Shown one piece after another: positions 26,033-37,329 of a DNA stretch of 64,000 nucleotides (position 1 is its first letter; each line of letters begins with the position of its first letter). A program made the position numbers and the translations under genes. The stretch spans positions 1,364,001 through 1,428,000 of the forward strand of contig NZ_UGQM01000001.1 of the NCBI RefSeq assembly GCF_900454025.1. Reading direction: 5' to 3'. Origin of the DNA: Mycolicibacterium gilvum (lineage in GTDB: Bacteria > Actinomycetota > Actinomycetes > Mycobacteriales > Mycobacteriaceae). The notes beneath the pieces were generated by a model. That model made no database searches. It was not told the DNA's origin and saw only the letters and a program-made list of their open reading frames with translations.

Positions 26033-26773
26033 TCAGCTCGGCGTCGCCCGCACACACACCGTCACATACGGCAGTGCGAGCCCACTGCTGTTGGCCAGCG
26101 CCGGATGCGTGGTCAACAGCTCCCGCACCCGGTCGAGCGTGCGCGCACGCACGCGTTCCGGCGAGGTGATGCAGTACGAGCGCGAGGCGACCAGATCGAT
26201 CAATGCCTGCGGCGTCAGGTAACTCGTCCACTCGACCTGATGGCGCTCGACGCCGGTGAACGGTGCGGGCAGCTCCACCGACTGGCTCCAGGGGTCGCCC
26301 TCGTGGCCGATGATGTCGCCGAGGTCCTTGACCCAGCCCAGCCGTTCGTCCCGGTTGTTCCACACCAGGCCGAGACTGCCGCCGGGTCGCAGCACCCTCG
26401 CTATCTCCTTGACCGCCCGGGTCTCGTCGAACCAGTGCCACGCCTGGGCGACCAGCACCGCGTCGACGCTGTCGTCGGGCAGCGGGATCTCCTCGGCTGT
26501 GCCCAGCAGCGCCGGGGTGTCGGGCAGCGAGGTGCGCAGCAGGTCCAGCATCTCGGGGATCGGGTCGACCGCGACGACGTCGAGGCCACGCTCGACGAGC
26601 CGGGTGGTCAGCTTGCCGGTACCCGCCCCGAGATCGAGGACCTCCAGTCGGCGTGAGCCTGAATCGGCGAGCAGCCAGTCGATCGCCTCCGGCGGGTAGG
26701 ACGGCCGGCCGCGCTCGTAGGCGGCCGCCTCCGCACCGAACGACAGTGAGCGGCGGTCGGATTCGGCGGTCAC
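26033..26773 (-). CDS. SAM-dependent methyltransferase downstream of metX
   Basis: A 246-aa class I methyltransferase. Motif I is VLDLGAGTGKLT, motif II VVAVDPIPEML, AEEIPLPDDSVDAVLVAQAWHWF the post-motif region seen in ubiquinone/tocopherol-type enzymes, and VLRPGGSLGLVWNN motif VI. It corresponds to Rv3342. GTG start at 26773 is 7 bases after the metX stop, so it belongs to the metY-metX operon and may respond to the SAM-IV riboswitch. That context fits a SAM-consuming step, but the acceptor is unknown. Confidence 0.85.
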   Translation of the reverse strand: MTAESDRRSLSFGAEAAAYERGRPSYPPEAIDWLLADSGSRRLEVLDLGAGTGKLTTRLVERGLDVVAVDPIPEMLDLLRTSLPDTPALLGTAEEIPLPDDSVDAVLVAQAWHWFDETRAVKEIARVLRPGGSLGLVWNNRDERLGWVKDLGDIIGHEGDPWSQSVELPAPFTGVERHQVEWTSYLTPQALIDLVASRSYCITSPERVRARTLDRVRELLTTHPALANSSGLALPYVTVCVRATPS

Positions 26774-26780
26774 CGCGCGC

Positions 26781-27908
26781 TCATTTGCCCGCGAGGTCGA
26801 GCGTGCGCCTGATCAGCTTGCCGACTGCGTCGGTCTCGACGAGGAATCCGTCGTGCCCGTAGGCGGATTCGACGACGTCGAGCGCATCGCAGCCGGGCAG
26901 CAGCTCGGCCAGCTCCGCCTGCAGACGCAACGGATACAACCGGTCGGAGGTGATCCCGCCGACGACGGTCGGCACCGGGCAACCGGCGAGTGCGGCCGCG
27001 ATGCCGCCGCGTCCGCGTCCCACGTCATGGCTCGACAGCGCGTCGGTGAGCAGGACGTAGGTGCCGGCGTCGAAGCGTGCCAACAGCTTTCGACCCTGAT
27101 ACTCCAGGTAGCTCTGCACCGCGTACCGGCCGCCGGTGGTCGGGTCTTCGCCGGTCTGGGCGTCGTTGCCGAAGCGGTCGTCGAGCTCGGCCTCGCCGCG
27201 GTAGGTCAGATGCGCGAAGCGCCGGGCGATTTCGAGTCCGGCATCGGGGGAGCGGCCGGTGTCGTGGTAGTCGCCGCCGGCCCAGTTCGGATCCGCCTTG
27301 ATCGCCGCCACCTGGGTGCTCTGCGTGCCGATCTGGTCCGCGGTCGCCCGCGCCCCCACGGCGAGGACCAGTGCGGAACGCACGCTGTCGGGATAGGTCA
27401 CCGCCCACTCCAGCGCCCGCGCGCCACCCATCGAACCGCCGATCACCGCCGCCACCTCGGTGATGCCGAGGCGGGCGAGCGCGGCCACGTCGGCGGCCAC
27501 CTGATCGCGCACCGTGATCACGGGAAACCGTGAGCCCCAAGCCTTTCCGTCCGGCGCGGTGGAGCTGGGCCCGATCGAGCCGCGGCAGCCGCCAAGGACG
27601 TTGGTCGAGATCGCGCACCACGTGTCGGTGTCGATCGGTGCGCCCGGGCCCGCGACGCCGTCCCACCAGCCCGGCGTCGGGTGATCGGGCCCGGCGGGGC
27701 CGGTGATGTGGGAATCGCCGGTCAGCGCGTGCAGCACCATCACGACGTTGTCCCGGTCGGGCGACAGTTCGCCCCAGCGCTGCACCGCGATGAAGGCGTC
27801 CTCGATCACCTCGCCGCTCTCCAGGGTGAGCGTGCCGATGTCGACGATGCCGATCTCACCCTCGGGGGGCAGCGCGACGCGTTCGGAGAGGATGTCCACG
27901 ATTGTCAC
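26781..27908 (-). CDS. metX: Homoserine O-acetyltransferase
   Basis: MetX (375 aa) acetylates L-homoserine with acetyl-CoA, the first committed step of methionine synthesis. It is an alpha/beta hydrolase fold: [14 protein letters not shown] forms the oxyanion region, [12 protein letters not shown] carries the nucleophile Ser, and YGHDGFLVE gives the catalytic His. The expected acid is the Asp in the preceding strand. [16 protein letters not shown] is the family signature. GTG start at 27908 follows the metY stop by 10 bases. It is likely under the same SAM-IV riboswitch. Confidence 0.95.
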   Translation of the reverse strand: MTIVDILSERVALPPEGEIGIVDIGTLTLESGEVIEDAFIAVQRWGELSPDRDNVVMVLHALTGDSHITGPAGPDHPTPGWWDGVAGPGAPIDTDTWCAISTNVLGGCRGSIGPSSTAPDGKAWGSRFPVITVRDQVAADVAALARLGITEVAAVIGGSMGGARALEWAVTYPDSVRSALVLAVGARATADQIGTQSTQVAAIKADPNWAGGDYHDTGRSPDAGLEIARRFAHLTYRGEAELDDRFGNDAQTGEDPTTGGRYAVQSYLEYQGRKLLARFDAGTYVLLTDALSSHDVGRGRGGIAAALAGCPVPTVVGGITSDRLYPLRLQAELAELLPGCDALDVVESAYGHDGFLVETDAVGKLIRRTLDLAGK

Positions 27909-27918
27909 GTCACAACCC

Positions 27919-29259
27919 TCAGAACGACGCTACGGCGTTCGGATCGGTGGCCGCGGCAGAGGGTTTCGCGGCGGCGAAACCCAACTCGAGGTCGGCGAGG
28001 ATGTCGTCGATGCCCTCGATCCCGACCGCCAGGCGGACCAGCCCCGGTGTCACGCCGGAGGCGAGCTGCTCCTCGGGTGAGAGCTGCTGATGGGTCGTGG
28101 ACGCGGGATGGATCACCAGCGAGCGCACATCGCCGATGTTGGCGACATGGCTGTGCAGCGAGAGCGCGTTGACGAACGCCTTGCCCGCGTCGATCCCACC
28201 GCTCAGCTCGAACGCGAGCACCGCACCGGTTCCCTTGGGCGCCAGCTTCTTTCCGAGGCCATACCACGGTGAGGACGGCAGCCCGGCGTAGTTCACCGAC
28301 ACCACGTCGGGATGGGCTTCCAGGAACTCGGCGACGCGCTGTGCGTTCTGCACGTGCCGCTCGATGCGCAGGCTCAGCGTCTCCAGACCCTGGGCGATGA
28401 GGAACGCGTTGAACGGCGCGGCGGCGCTGCCCAGATCACGCAGCAGCTGCACGCGAGCCTTCAGCGCATAGGCCGGCGGGCCCAGTTCGGCGAACACGAC
28501 GCCGTGGTAGCTCGGGTCGGGCTCGGTGAAGCCGGGGAACCGGCCACTGGCGGTCCAGTCGAAGGTGCCTCCGTCGACGATCACCCCGGCGATCGCGGTG
28601 CCGTGGCCGCCGAGGTACTTGGTCGCCGAGTGCACGACGATGTCGGCGCCGTGGCTCAGCGGCTGGATCAGGTACGGGGTGGCGATGGTGTTGTCGACGA
28701 TCAGTGGCACGCCGATGTCGTGTGCGACGCCCGAGACACCGGGAATGTCGAGCACATCGATCTTCGGGTTCGAGATCGTCTCGGCGAAGAACGCCTTGGT
28801 GTTCGGTCGCGACGCCGCGCGCCAGGACTCCAGGTCGTCGGGGTCCTCGACGAACGACACCTCGATGCCCAGCTTGGGCAGCGTGTAGTGAAACAGGTTG
28901 TAGGTGCCGCCGTAGAGGCGCGGGGACGACACGATGTGGTCTCCGGCGCCGGCGATGTTCAGGATCGCTAACGTCTCGGCGGCCTGGCCCGAGGACAGGA
29001 ACAGCGCCGCGACACCACCTTCGAGCGCGGCGATGCGCTGCTCGACCACGTCCTGGGTCGGATTCATGATCCGGGTGTAGATGTTGCCCGGCTCGGCCAG
29101 CCCGAACAGGGCCGCGGCGTGGTCGGTGCTGTCGAAGGTGTAGCTGGTGGTCTGGTAGATCGGCAGGGCCCGGGCGTTCGTCGCGCTGTCGGGGGTCTGG
29201 CCGGCGTGCACCTGCTTGGTCTCAAAAGCCCAACCAGCAGTCAGATCGGGGTCGGTCAT
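27919..29259 (-). CDS. metY: O-acetylhomoserine sulfhydrylase
   Basis: MetY (446 aa; called metC in M. tuberculosis) is a PLP enzyme that makes homocysteine from O-acetylhomoserine and sulfide. [21 protein letters not shown] is the start of the large domain, [15 protein letters not shown] binds cofactor phosphate, [33 protein letters not shown] contains the PLP-binding Lys, and [15 protein letters not shown] is near the C-terminus. The upstream 140 bases hold a SAM-IV riboswitch, so methionine sufficiency should shut it down. It leads the operon metY-metX-methyltransferase. Confidence 0.96.
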   Translation of the reverse strand: MTDPDLTAGWAFETKQVHAGQTPDSATNARALPIYQTTSYTFDSTDHAAALFGLAEPGNIYTRIMNPTQDVVEQRIAALEGGVAALFLSSGQAAETLAILNIAGAGDHIVSSPRLYGGTYNLFHYTLPKLGIEVSFVEDPDDLESWRAASRPNTKAFFAETISNPKIDVLDIPGVSGVAHDIGVPLIVDNTIATPYLIQPLSHGADIVVHSATKYLGGHGTAIAGVIVDGGTFDWTASGRFPGFTEPDPSYHGVVFAELGPPAYALKARVQLLRDLGSAAAPFNAFLIAQGLETLSLRIERHVQNAQRVAEFLEAHPDVVSVNYAGLPSSPWYGLGKKLAPKGTGAVLAFELSGGIDAGKAFVNALSLHSHVANIGDVRSLVIHPASTTHQQLSPEEQLASGVTPGLVRLAVGIEGIDDILADLELGFAAAKPSAAATDPNAVASF

Positions 29260-29299
29260 CGAAAGTCCTCCGTGAAACAGGGGGCCCGTTTCATCAGCG

Positions 29300-29422
29300 G
29301 ACCCGCGCTTGCCTTATAGCCGTGTTCGGCTACTCAACCTGGTCGTCTCCCGGGGCACCCCACCGCGGTTGGAGGGTTGCCGGCCAGCAAGCCGGGGCTT
29401 GTCGCTGGCGCTCATGACCGAG
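29300..29422 (-). ncRNA. SAM-IV riboswitch before metY
   Basis: Read on the minus strand, the leader contains the SAM-I/IV-type core: TCATGAGCGCCAGC, then AAGCCCCGGCTTGCTGGC, CCGGCAACCCTCC, GCGGTGGGGTGCCCCGGG and ACGACC closing the first stem, followed by a GCCG...CGGC pseudoknot-type hairpin and GCAAGCGCGGG. This is the actinobacterial SAM-IV layout. It ends about 40 bases before the metY ATG. The region just before the start (GCGGGTCCGC, GGGCCCCC) could sequester the ribosome site. Confidence 0.9.
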
Positions 29423-29482
29423 ACGAACTCTATCTCACCCGCGTCGGGAACTGCCACCGGCGGCTGAGGCGACGCGCTGACC

Positions 29483-30316
29483 TCAGCCGATGGCTTTGCC
29501 GGACGGGGCCGAGTGGTCGTCGACGAAATCGGCGATCAACTCGGTGACCGCACCCGGGGCTTCGAGCATCGGGATGTGGCCGACGCCGTCGAGCCGGACC
29601 ACCCGGGCCTCGTCGGGAAGGTGGGTGAGGAAGTAGCGATTGCCGCGCGGGGTCGGGAAGACGCGGTCCTTCTCGCACAGCACCAGCTGGGTCGGGGCGC
29701 CCAGCGCCGCGAGTTCCAGCAGGCCGGGCATCCGCAGGGTCTTGACCAGCAGCTGGAGGTAGGCGTGGCAATGGGTGGCGTCCTCGACGAGATCGGCCAG
29801 GTCGCGTTGGGAGGGGCCGTCGGCAGGTCCGCTGACGGGAAGGGTGGCGAGACGGCGCGCGCCCGGCACGTTCAGGATCCGCGGACCCAGCAACCGGGCG
29901 GCGATCAGCGCGGGTCCGCCCATGATGAACTTCAGCACAGTCTCGTACTTCGACAGCGAGTGGTGGGGCCACCCGCCGGCAGGCGCGATCGCGGTCAGCG
30001 TGCGGGCACGTCCGCGGCGTTCCAGCTCGAAGGCGACCCAGCCGCCCAGGGAGTTGCCGACGATGTGGGCGGTATCCCATCCGAGCTGGTCCATGCGGTG
30101 CTCGATGTCATCGACGAGCACTTCGGTGTGCAGCAGCCAGGTGGGCGATTTCGGGCCGCCGTGGTGCCCGACCATCGTCGGCGCGAACACCTCGAAGCGT
30201 TCGGTGTCGGCGAGCTGATCGGCCACTGTGCGCCACACGTTCTGCGAACACAGGAACGGGTGCAGCAAAACAATCGGTTCCCCGGTCCCGCGATGGATCG
30301 GCTCTCGTGGTGCCAT
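29483..30316 (-). CDS. Alpha/beta hydrolase
   Basis: A 277-aa alpha/beta hydrolase. LLHPFLCSQNVW is the oxyanion strand with HP in place of HG, VGNSLGGWVAFEL holds the nucleophile Ser, LVLCEKDRVFP the acid Asp, and DGVGHIPMLEAP the catalytic His, so the triad is complete. Family members include esterases, lactonases and C-C bond hydrolases; the substrate is not predictable. It corresponds in position to the Rv3338/Rv3337 hydrolases. Divergent from exonuclease III, with start regions close together. Confidence 0.82.
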   Translation of the reverse strand: MAPREPIHRGTGEPIVLLHPFLCSQNVWRTVADQLADTERFEVFAPTMVGHHGGPKSPTWLLHTEVLVDDIEHRMDQLGWDTAHIVGNSLGGWVAFELERRGRARTLTAIAPAGGWPHHSLSKYETVLKFIMGGPALIAARLLGPRILNVPGARRLATLPVSGPADGPSQRDLADLVEDATHCHAYLQLLVKTLRMPGLLELAALGAPTQLVLCEKDRVFPTPRGNRYFLTHLPDEARVVRLDGVGHIPMLEAPGAVTELIADFVDDHSAPSGKAIG

Positions 30317-30387
30317 GGGCCGACGATATGGCGATACCGGCGGTACCGCAAGAAGCCCGTGTCCGGATTCGGTTAGGGTCTGCGACC

Positions 30388-31212
30388 GTGACGCGTCCCG
30401 TAACGGTAAGCACGATCAACGTCAACGGCATCCGCGCCGCGATCAAGCAGCGATCACCGGAGAACCTCGGCATGCTGCCGTGGTTCAAGGAGACGGCCGC
30501 GGATGTGGTGTGTCTGCAGGAGACCCGCGCCGACGACGCGCAGCTCGCCGAGGCGCTGGCCCCGGTGCTGGCCGACGGCTGGCATCTGGCGTCTGCGGAG
30601 CCGTCGATGAAGGGCCGCAACGGGGTGGCGGTGCTGTCACGCGAACCCATCGACGAGTTCCGGATCGGGTGCGGCGCCGAGGAATTCGCCACCCACGGCC
30701 GATATCTGGAGGCCGACACCGCCGGCGTCACGGTGGCCAGCGTGTACTTCCCGACCGGCGAGGCCGAGACGGATCGCCAGCGTGAGAAGGAGCGGTTCAT
30801 GGCCGCGGTCGCGGCGCGGATGGCGGCGTTGCTGCAGCGTTCGGTCGTCGACGGGCACGAGTCGGTGCTGTGCGGCGACTGGAACATCGCCCACACCGAG
30901 AACGACATCAAGAACTGGAAGGGCAACGTCAAGAAGGCGGGTTTCCTGCCGCAGGAACGGCAGTGGCTCACCGAGGTGCTCGGCACCGGGTGGGTGGATG
31001 TGGTCCGGCAGGCCCATCCCGACGTCGCGGGGCCGTACGCGTGGTGGTCCTGGCGCGGCAAGGCGTTCGACAACGACGCGGGATGGCGGATCGACTATCA
31101 CCTCGCCACGCCGGGCCTGGCCGCGCGCGCCACCTCGGTGCTCACCGAACGGCCCGCCGCCTACGCGCTGCGCTGGTCGGACCACTGCCCGGTCACGGTC
31201 CACTACGCGTGA
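30388..31212 (+). CDS. xthA: Exodeoxyribonuclease III / AP endonuclease
   Basis: A 274-aa ExoIII-type enzyme of base-excision repair that cuts the DNA backbone at abasic sites and trims 3' blocking groups. All motifs of the endonuclease/exonuclease/phosphatase fold are present: INVNGIRAA, LQETRADD (metal Glu), GRYLEAD, GDWNIAHTENDIKN, DYHLAT and SDHCPVT (catalytic Asp-His). The GTG at 30388 is preferred: it places the fold at residue 5-10, and AGGG lies about 10 bases before it. Upstream in-frame starts would add 27 residues with no family likeness. It ends next to a perfect 14-bp hairpin. Confidence 0.92.
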   Translation: MTRPVTVSTINVNGIRAAIKQRSPENLGMLPWFKETAADVVCLQETRADDAQLAEALAPVLADGWHLASAEPSMKGRNGVAVLSREPIDEFRIGCGAEEFATHGRYLEADTAGVTVASVYFPTGEAETDRQREKERFMAAVAARMAALLQRSVVDGHESVLCGDWNIAHTENDIKNWKGNVKKAGFLPQERQWLTEVLGTGWVDVVRQAHPDVAGPYAWWSWRGKAFDNDAGWRIDYHLATPGLAARATSVLTERPAAYALRWSDHCPVTVHYA

Positions 31213-31227
31213 TTTCGGTGTAGTTCG

Positions 31228-33378
<2,151 letters not shown>

Positions 33379-33406
33379 CCGGGATCGCAGCCACAGAGGG
33401 GGTCGG

Positions 33407-34447
33407 ATGACGACGCAGTCCGCGACGGCCGACCCCGAGGACAAGCCCGGATTCCTGGACCGGCAGCGGGCACGCCGGCCGTGGTTCGACCACGTCATGC
33501 GCGCCCAGGAGCGCTACAAGGACTCCAAGGGCGACTTCTATGCCGCCGGAATCACCTATTTCACGATCTTCGCGTTGTTTCCGCTGCTGATGCTCGGCTT
33601 CTCGGTCGCCGGTTTCGTGCTGGCCAACCAGCCCGAGCTGCTGCAGGACGTGGAGGAGCGCATCCGGTCGACGTTCAGCGGCGACCTGGGTCAGCAGCTC
33701 GTCACGTTGATGGATTCGGCGATCGAATCGCGCGGCGCCGTGGGCCTGATCGGTCTGGCGACCGCCGCCTGGGCCGGACTGGGGTGGATGGCCAACCTGC
33801 GCGAGGCGCTGAGCCAGATGTGGGGGCTGTTCCGCGGCGAGACTCCCGGCTTCGTCAAGACCAAGCTGTCGGATCTGGTGGCGCTGTTGACCACGTTCGT
33901 CGCGATCATCGTCACCCTTGCGTTGTCGGCACTCGGCAACTCGTCGCTCGTCGAGAACATCTTGACCCGGATCGGTTTTCCCGATTCCCCGGTGCTCACC
34001 GTGGTGCTGCGGGCGTCCTCGATCACGGTGTCGGTGCTGGTGTCGTGGCTGTTGTTCACCTGGATCATCGCCCGACTGCCCCGGGAGCGGGTGGGTTTCC
34101 GCAGCAGTGTGCGTGCGGGGCTGATCGCGGCGTTGGCTTTCGAGGTGTTCAAGTTGGTGGCCTCGATCTACCTGCGGTCGGTGCTCACCGGCCCCGCCGG
34201 GGCGACGTTCGGGCCTGTGCTCGGCCTGATGGTGTTCGCCTACATCACTTCTCGGCTGATCCTGTTCTCGACGTGCTGGGCGGCCACGACGCCGGAGAAC
34301 ATGCGCGAGAACGAGATCCCCGCGCCCCCACCGGCGGTGATCAACAACCGCGTCATCGCGCGGCCCGGCCTGCAGATCTGGCAGGGTCTCACCGCGGCGG
34401 CCGTGGGAGCGATCGGTGCGCTCAGTCTGTCGCGGCGCCGCCGCTGA
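33407..34447 (+). CDS. YihY/BrkB-type membrane protein
   Basis: A 346-aa inner-membrane protein of the YihY/virulence factor BrkB family. About six membrane segments are visible (for example ITYFTIFALFPLLMLGFSVAGFVL and LTTFVAIIVTLALSALG). The conserved start GDFYAAGITYFTIFALFPLL and the stretch GATFGPVLGLMVFAYITSRLILF are typical. Despite an older RNase BN label, the family is not a nuclease; its role is unknown. It is probably co-transcribed with trpS. The C-terminal RRRR lies in the cytoplasm by the positive-inside rule. Confidence 0.85.
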   Translation: MTTQSATADPEDKPGFLDRQRARRPWFDHVMRAQERYKDSKGDFYAAGITYFTIFALFPLLMLGFSVAGFVLANQPELLQDVEERIRSTFSGDLGQQLVTLMDSAIESRGAVGLIGLATAAWAGLGWMANLREALSQMWGLFRGETPGFVKTKLSDLVALLTTFVAIIVTLALSALGNSSLVENILTRIGFPDSPVLTVVLRASSITVSVLVSWLLFTWIIARLPRERVGFRSSVRAGLIAALAFEVFKLVASIYLRSVLTGPAGATFGPVLGLMVFAYITSRLILFSTCWAATTPENMRENEIPAPPPAVINNRVIARPGLQIWQGLTAAAVGAIGALSLSRRRR

Positions 34448-34452
34448 CGCCG

Positions 34453-35676
34453 CTAACGCGCCGGACGGCGGTTCAGCGCGCGGGCGCCCATGATCAGCGT
34501 CAGCACGATGACCGCACCGATCACGCCGACACCGATCCGTACCGGCATCGCGTCGACGTCGGGCAGCACCGCGTTGGCGTTGGCGTTCGTCTTGGTCAGG
34601 GCCGCCACGGCGGGGTCGGCCCGGTCGACGCCGAGCGACGGGTCGGGTTCGATCAGGGTGCCCACCTTGGTGCCCGGCGCGGTCGCGAAACCGTAGTCGA
34701 GCAGGCGCGCGGCCTGTTCCCACGGCGCGATCGGCTGCCGCGTCCCGCGCATCAGCACCGCGACCAGGCGGCGGCCGTCGCGTTCGGCGGCGCCGACGAA
34801 CGTCTGTCCGGCGTCGTCGGTGTAGCCGGTCTTGCCGCCGAGCGCGCCGGGGTAGTTCGCGAGCAGCTTGTTGTCGTTCTCGATCGGGTAACCGGCACCC
34901 TCGCGTCCGGGGAACTGGGTGGCGCGGGTCGCGACGATGTCGGCGAACACCGGGTTGTGCCACGCGTACCGGTAGAACAGGCCCATGTCGTAGACCGACG
35001 TGCTCATGCCCGGACCGTCGAGACCCGACGGGGTCGCCACGCGGGTGTCGCGGGCGCCCAGCTTCTGGGCCAGCACGTTGATCTTGTTCAGCGCGGTGTC
35101 CATACCGCCCATCTGCATGGCCAGCGCGTGTGCGGCGTCGTTGCCGGAGTACATCAACAGGCCGTGCAGCAGGTCGTTGACCGTGTACACGCCGCCTTCG
35201 CCGACGCCGACCTTGGTGCCTTCCTGTGCGGCGTCCTCGGGGGTGCCGGGCACCGTCTTCATCAGCGGGAGGTCCCGCAGCGCCTGCATCGCGGTCAGCA
35301 CCTTGATGATGCTGGCGGGGCGGTGCCTGCCGTGCGGATCGCGGGCGGCGATGACGTCTCCGCTGTCGAGGTCGGCGACGAGCCAGGCCTCGGCGGACAC
35401 GTCGCCCGGGACCGGCGGGGTGCCCGGTGCGGTGATGACACCGCATCCCGACAGCGCGTCGCCACCCATCGGTTTGGCGGGCACGGGAAGCGGGCCGGGT
35501 GTCGGGTCGCCCGGCTTGGGGACCTCGGACGCGTCGACGGCGGGCGGGGTGGTGACCCGGTAGGGGCACGGGTCGGCAGCGGGCGCCGGTTGGGCGGCAG
35601 CGACCGGCGCCAGTACCAGCATCGAAGCTGTGACCAGCGCGGATGCGCGCAGCAGGGTGGTGCGTAAGGTCGCCAT
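34453..35676 (-). CDS. dacB1: D-alanyl-D-alanine carboxypeptidase DacB1
   Basis: A 407-aa penicillin-binding protein that trims the terminal D-Ala of peptidoglycan stem peptides. [29 protein letters not shown] is a signal peptide. The three active-site motifs are SIIK (SxxK), SGN in [12 protein letters not shown] and KTG in [14 protein letters not shown]-terminal membrane segment ([18 protein letters not shown]) anchors it. Length and order match Rv3330. It converges with the YihY gene (5 bases) and diverges from the phosphoesterase gene. Confidence 0.95.
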   Translation of the reverse strand: MATLRTTLLRASALVTASMLVLAPVAAAQPAPAADPCPYRVTTPPAVDASEVPKPGDPTPGPLPVPAKPMGGDALSGCGVITAPGTPPVPGDVSAEAWLVADLDSGDVIAARDPHGRHRPASIIKVLTAMQALRDLPLMKTVPGTPEDAAQEGTKVGVGEGGVYTVNDLLHGLLMYSGNDAAHALAMQMGGMDTALNKINVLAQKLGARDTRVATPSGLDGPGMSTSVYDMGLFYRYAWHNPVFADIVATRATQFPGREGAGYPIENDNKLLANYPGALGGKTGYTDDAGQTFVGAAERDGRRLVAVLMRGTRQPIAPWEQAARLLDYGFATAPGTKVGTLIEPDPSLGVDRADPAVAALTKTNANANAVLPDVDAMPVRIGVGVIGAVIVLTLIMGARALNRRPAR

Positions 35677-35725
35677 CGTCTGCGCAGATTAAGCGATCGG
35701 CGCGCTTCGATCGGGGAGCCACGCG

Positions 35726-37003
35726 GTGACGGATGAGGTCAGAGTTTCCTGTGTGACTCAGCATCCTGCGCGTCGAACTAGGGTGGAGGAACTGCCGAAC
35801 CTGCTGAAGGGCTCCCCGTTGTTTCTTGTCGTTCTGGGCTCGGTGCTGGCGTTGATGCACTTCTACGTCTGGAAGAGGACGGTCAAAGACACCTCGCAGG
35901 GGCGTGCCCGGCGGTGGTCGAGCGCCGCCCTCGTGGTGCTGATGCTGATGCTCGTCGCGGCGCTGGTGGTGCCCCGGACGGTCGGCGTCCCCGAATCGCG
36001 GTGGATCGCCTGGCCGGGGTATCTGTGGTTCGGCGTTCTGGTCTACCTGTTCCTGGTGCTGCTGGCGCTGGAACCGGTGCGGCTGGTGCTGCGGCGCTGG
36101 ACCCGCCCCGCTCCCACACCCGCACCTGCCGACGCCGAGACGGCTGACCCCGAGACGGCGCCGGCCGTCGATCGCCGAGTGTTCCTCGCCCGCACCGCCG
36201 CGGTGACCGCCGGTGCCGCGGCGGTCGGGCTGACCGGCTTCGGGGCCGCGCGCGCTCTCGGGCCGCCCGATGTGCTGCGCGTGCCGGTCCGCTTGTCCCG
36301 GTTGGCGCCGGCGTTCGACGGCTTCCGCATCGCGGTGGTCTCCGACATCCACCTCGGCCCGTTGCTCGGGCGTGCGCACACCGAACGCATCGTCCGGATG
36401 ATCAACGAGGCCGAACCCGATCTCGTGGCCGTGGTCGGTGATCTCGTCGACGGCACGGTCGAGGAGCTGGGTGCCGCCGCCGAACCGTTGCAGGACCTGG
36501 TGGCCCCCGAGGGTGCCTTCTTCGTGACCGGCAACCACGAGTACTTCGTCGACGACACACCGGCGTGGCTGCGTGAGCTGGAACGGTTCGGGCTCGACGT
36601 GTTGAGCAACGAGAACACCCTGCTCACGCGCGGTGGCGCCGGGCTGCACCTGGCCGGGGTCAACGACATCGCCGGGGAGTCCCGGTCCGATCCGCCCGAC
36701 TTCGACCGTGCCCTGGCCGGGGCGGGCGCGCGGGGCCCGACCGTGCTGTTGGCCCACCAGCCGATCGAGGTCGAGAAGGCGGCCGACCGCGGGGTCGACC
36801 TGCAGTTGTCGGGTCACACGCACGGTGGCCAGATGTGGCCTTTCCACTACGCGGTGGAGCTGGCCCAGCCGACGCTCGCGGGACTGTCCCGCGTCGGGGA
36901 CACCCAGCTGTATGTGACCCGCGGGGCCGGTTTCTGGGGTCCGCCGTTGCGGATCGGCGCCCCGCCGGATATCAGCGTGCTGACTCTGCGGAGCGGCGAC
37001 TGA
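35726..37003 (+). CDS. Membrane-anchored metallophosphoesterase (YkuE-like)
   Basis: A protein of up to 425 aa with about three N-terminal membrane segments, then an internal twin-arginine-like stretch (DRRVFLARTAAVTAGAAAVG) and a calcineurin-like phosphoesterase domain. Metal ligands: VVSDIHLG, VVGDLVDG, FVTGNHEYF and SGHTHGGQMWP. YkuE-type members are secreted or membrane-bound phosphoesterases linked to the cell envelope. I take GTG 35726 because GGGGAG lies 7 bases before it, but GTG 35783 is also possible since the first 20 residues look unstructured. Substrate unknown. Confidence 0.78.
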   Translation: MTDEVRVSCVTQHPARRTRVEELPNLLKGSPLFLVVLGSVLALMHFYVWKRTVKDTSQGRARRWSSAALVVLMLMLVAALVVPRTVGVPESRWIAWPGYLWFGVLVYLFLVLLALEPVRLVLRRWTRPAPTPAPADAETADPETAPAVDRRVFLARTAAVTAGAAAVGLTGFGAARALGPPDVLRVPVRLSRLAPAFDGFRIAVVSDIHLGPLLGRAHTERIVRMINEAEPDLVAVVGDLVDGTVEELGAAAEPLQDLVAPEGAFFVTGNHEYFVDDTPAWLRELERFGLDVLSNENTLLTRGGAGLHLAGVNDIAGESRSDPPDFDRALAGAGARGPTVLLAHQPIEVEKAADRGVDLQLSGHTHGGQMWPFHYAVELAQPTLAGLSRVGDTQLYVTRGAGFWGPPLRIGAPPDISVLTLRSGD

Positions 37004-37121
37004 CGTTTAAGTCGATGCGGGGGCGGGCATTTCTTATCAACTTCACGGCCTCCTCTGACGTTCACGCTCAGGTGCGGCCAGCACTCTTAGAGGACAAGTC
37101 CAGTTCAAGAGAGGGGCGTTG

Positions 37122-37277
37122 ATGATGACGACGAAACCAGGCGCCGTTGTTGTTCGACTCGACACCCACCCGGCTTGGCAGGTTCCGGACCGCCGTTCGC
37201 GGGAGTACCAGGAGGCCATGCGCAGGCACCCGTCCTACCAATCGCGCACGCTGGCACCACCGCTGCGGGTGGTGTAG
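37122..37277 (+). CDS. Small 51-aa protein, unknown function
   Basis: ATG 37122 opens a 52-codon frame that begins MMTTKPGAVVVRLDTHPAW and ends LAPPLRVV before TAG. GAGAGGGG lies 5 bases upstream as a strong ribosome site, and a strong intrinsic terminator follows 10 bases after the stop. Both support a real monocistronic gene. The product is basic, with no Cys, signal peptide or membrane segment. I do not recognise a family. Confidence 0.6.
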   Translation: MMTTKPGAVVVRLDTHPAWQVPDRRSREYQEAMRRHPSYQSRTLAPPLRVV

Positions 37278-37287
37278 ACGCGCGGAC

Positions 37288-37321
37288 AAAGGGGCGCCCT
37301 TGTGGTGGGGGCGCCCCTTTT
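37288..37321. terminator. Strong bidirectional terminator
   Basis: AAAGGGGCGCC (37288-37298) pairs with GGCGCCCCTTT (37310-37320) and is followed by T. The A-run on the left and T-run on the right let it work in both directions, ending the 51-aa gene on the plus strand and the acyl-CoA synthetase operon on the minus strand. Confidence 0.85.
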
Positions 37322-37329
37322 CTCTGCGT

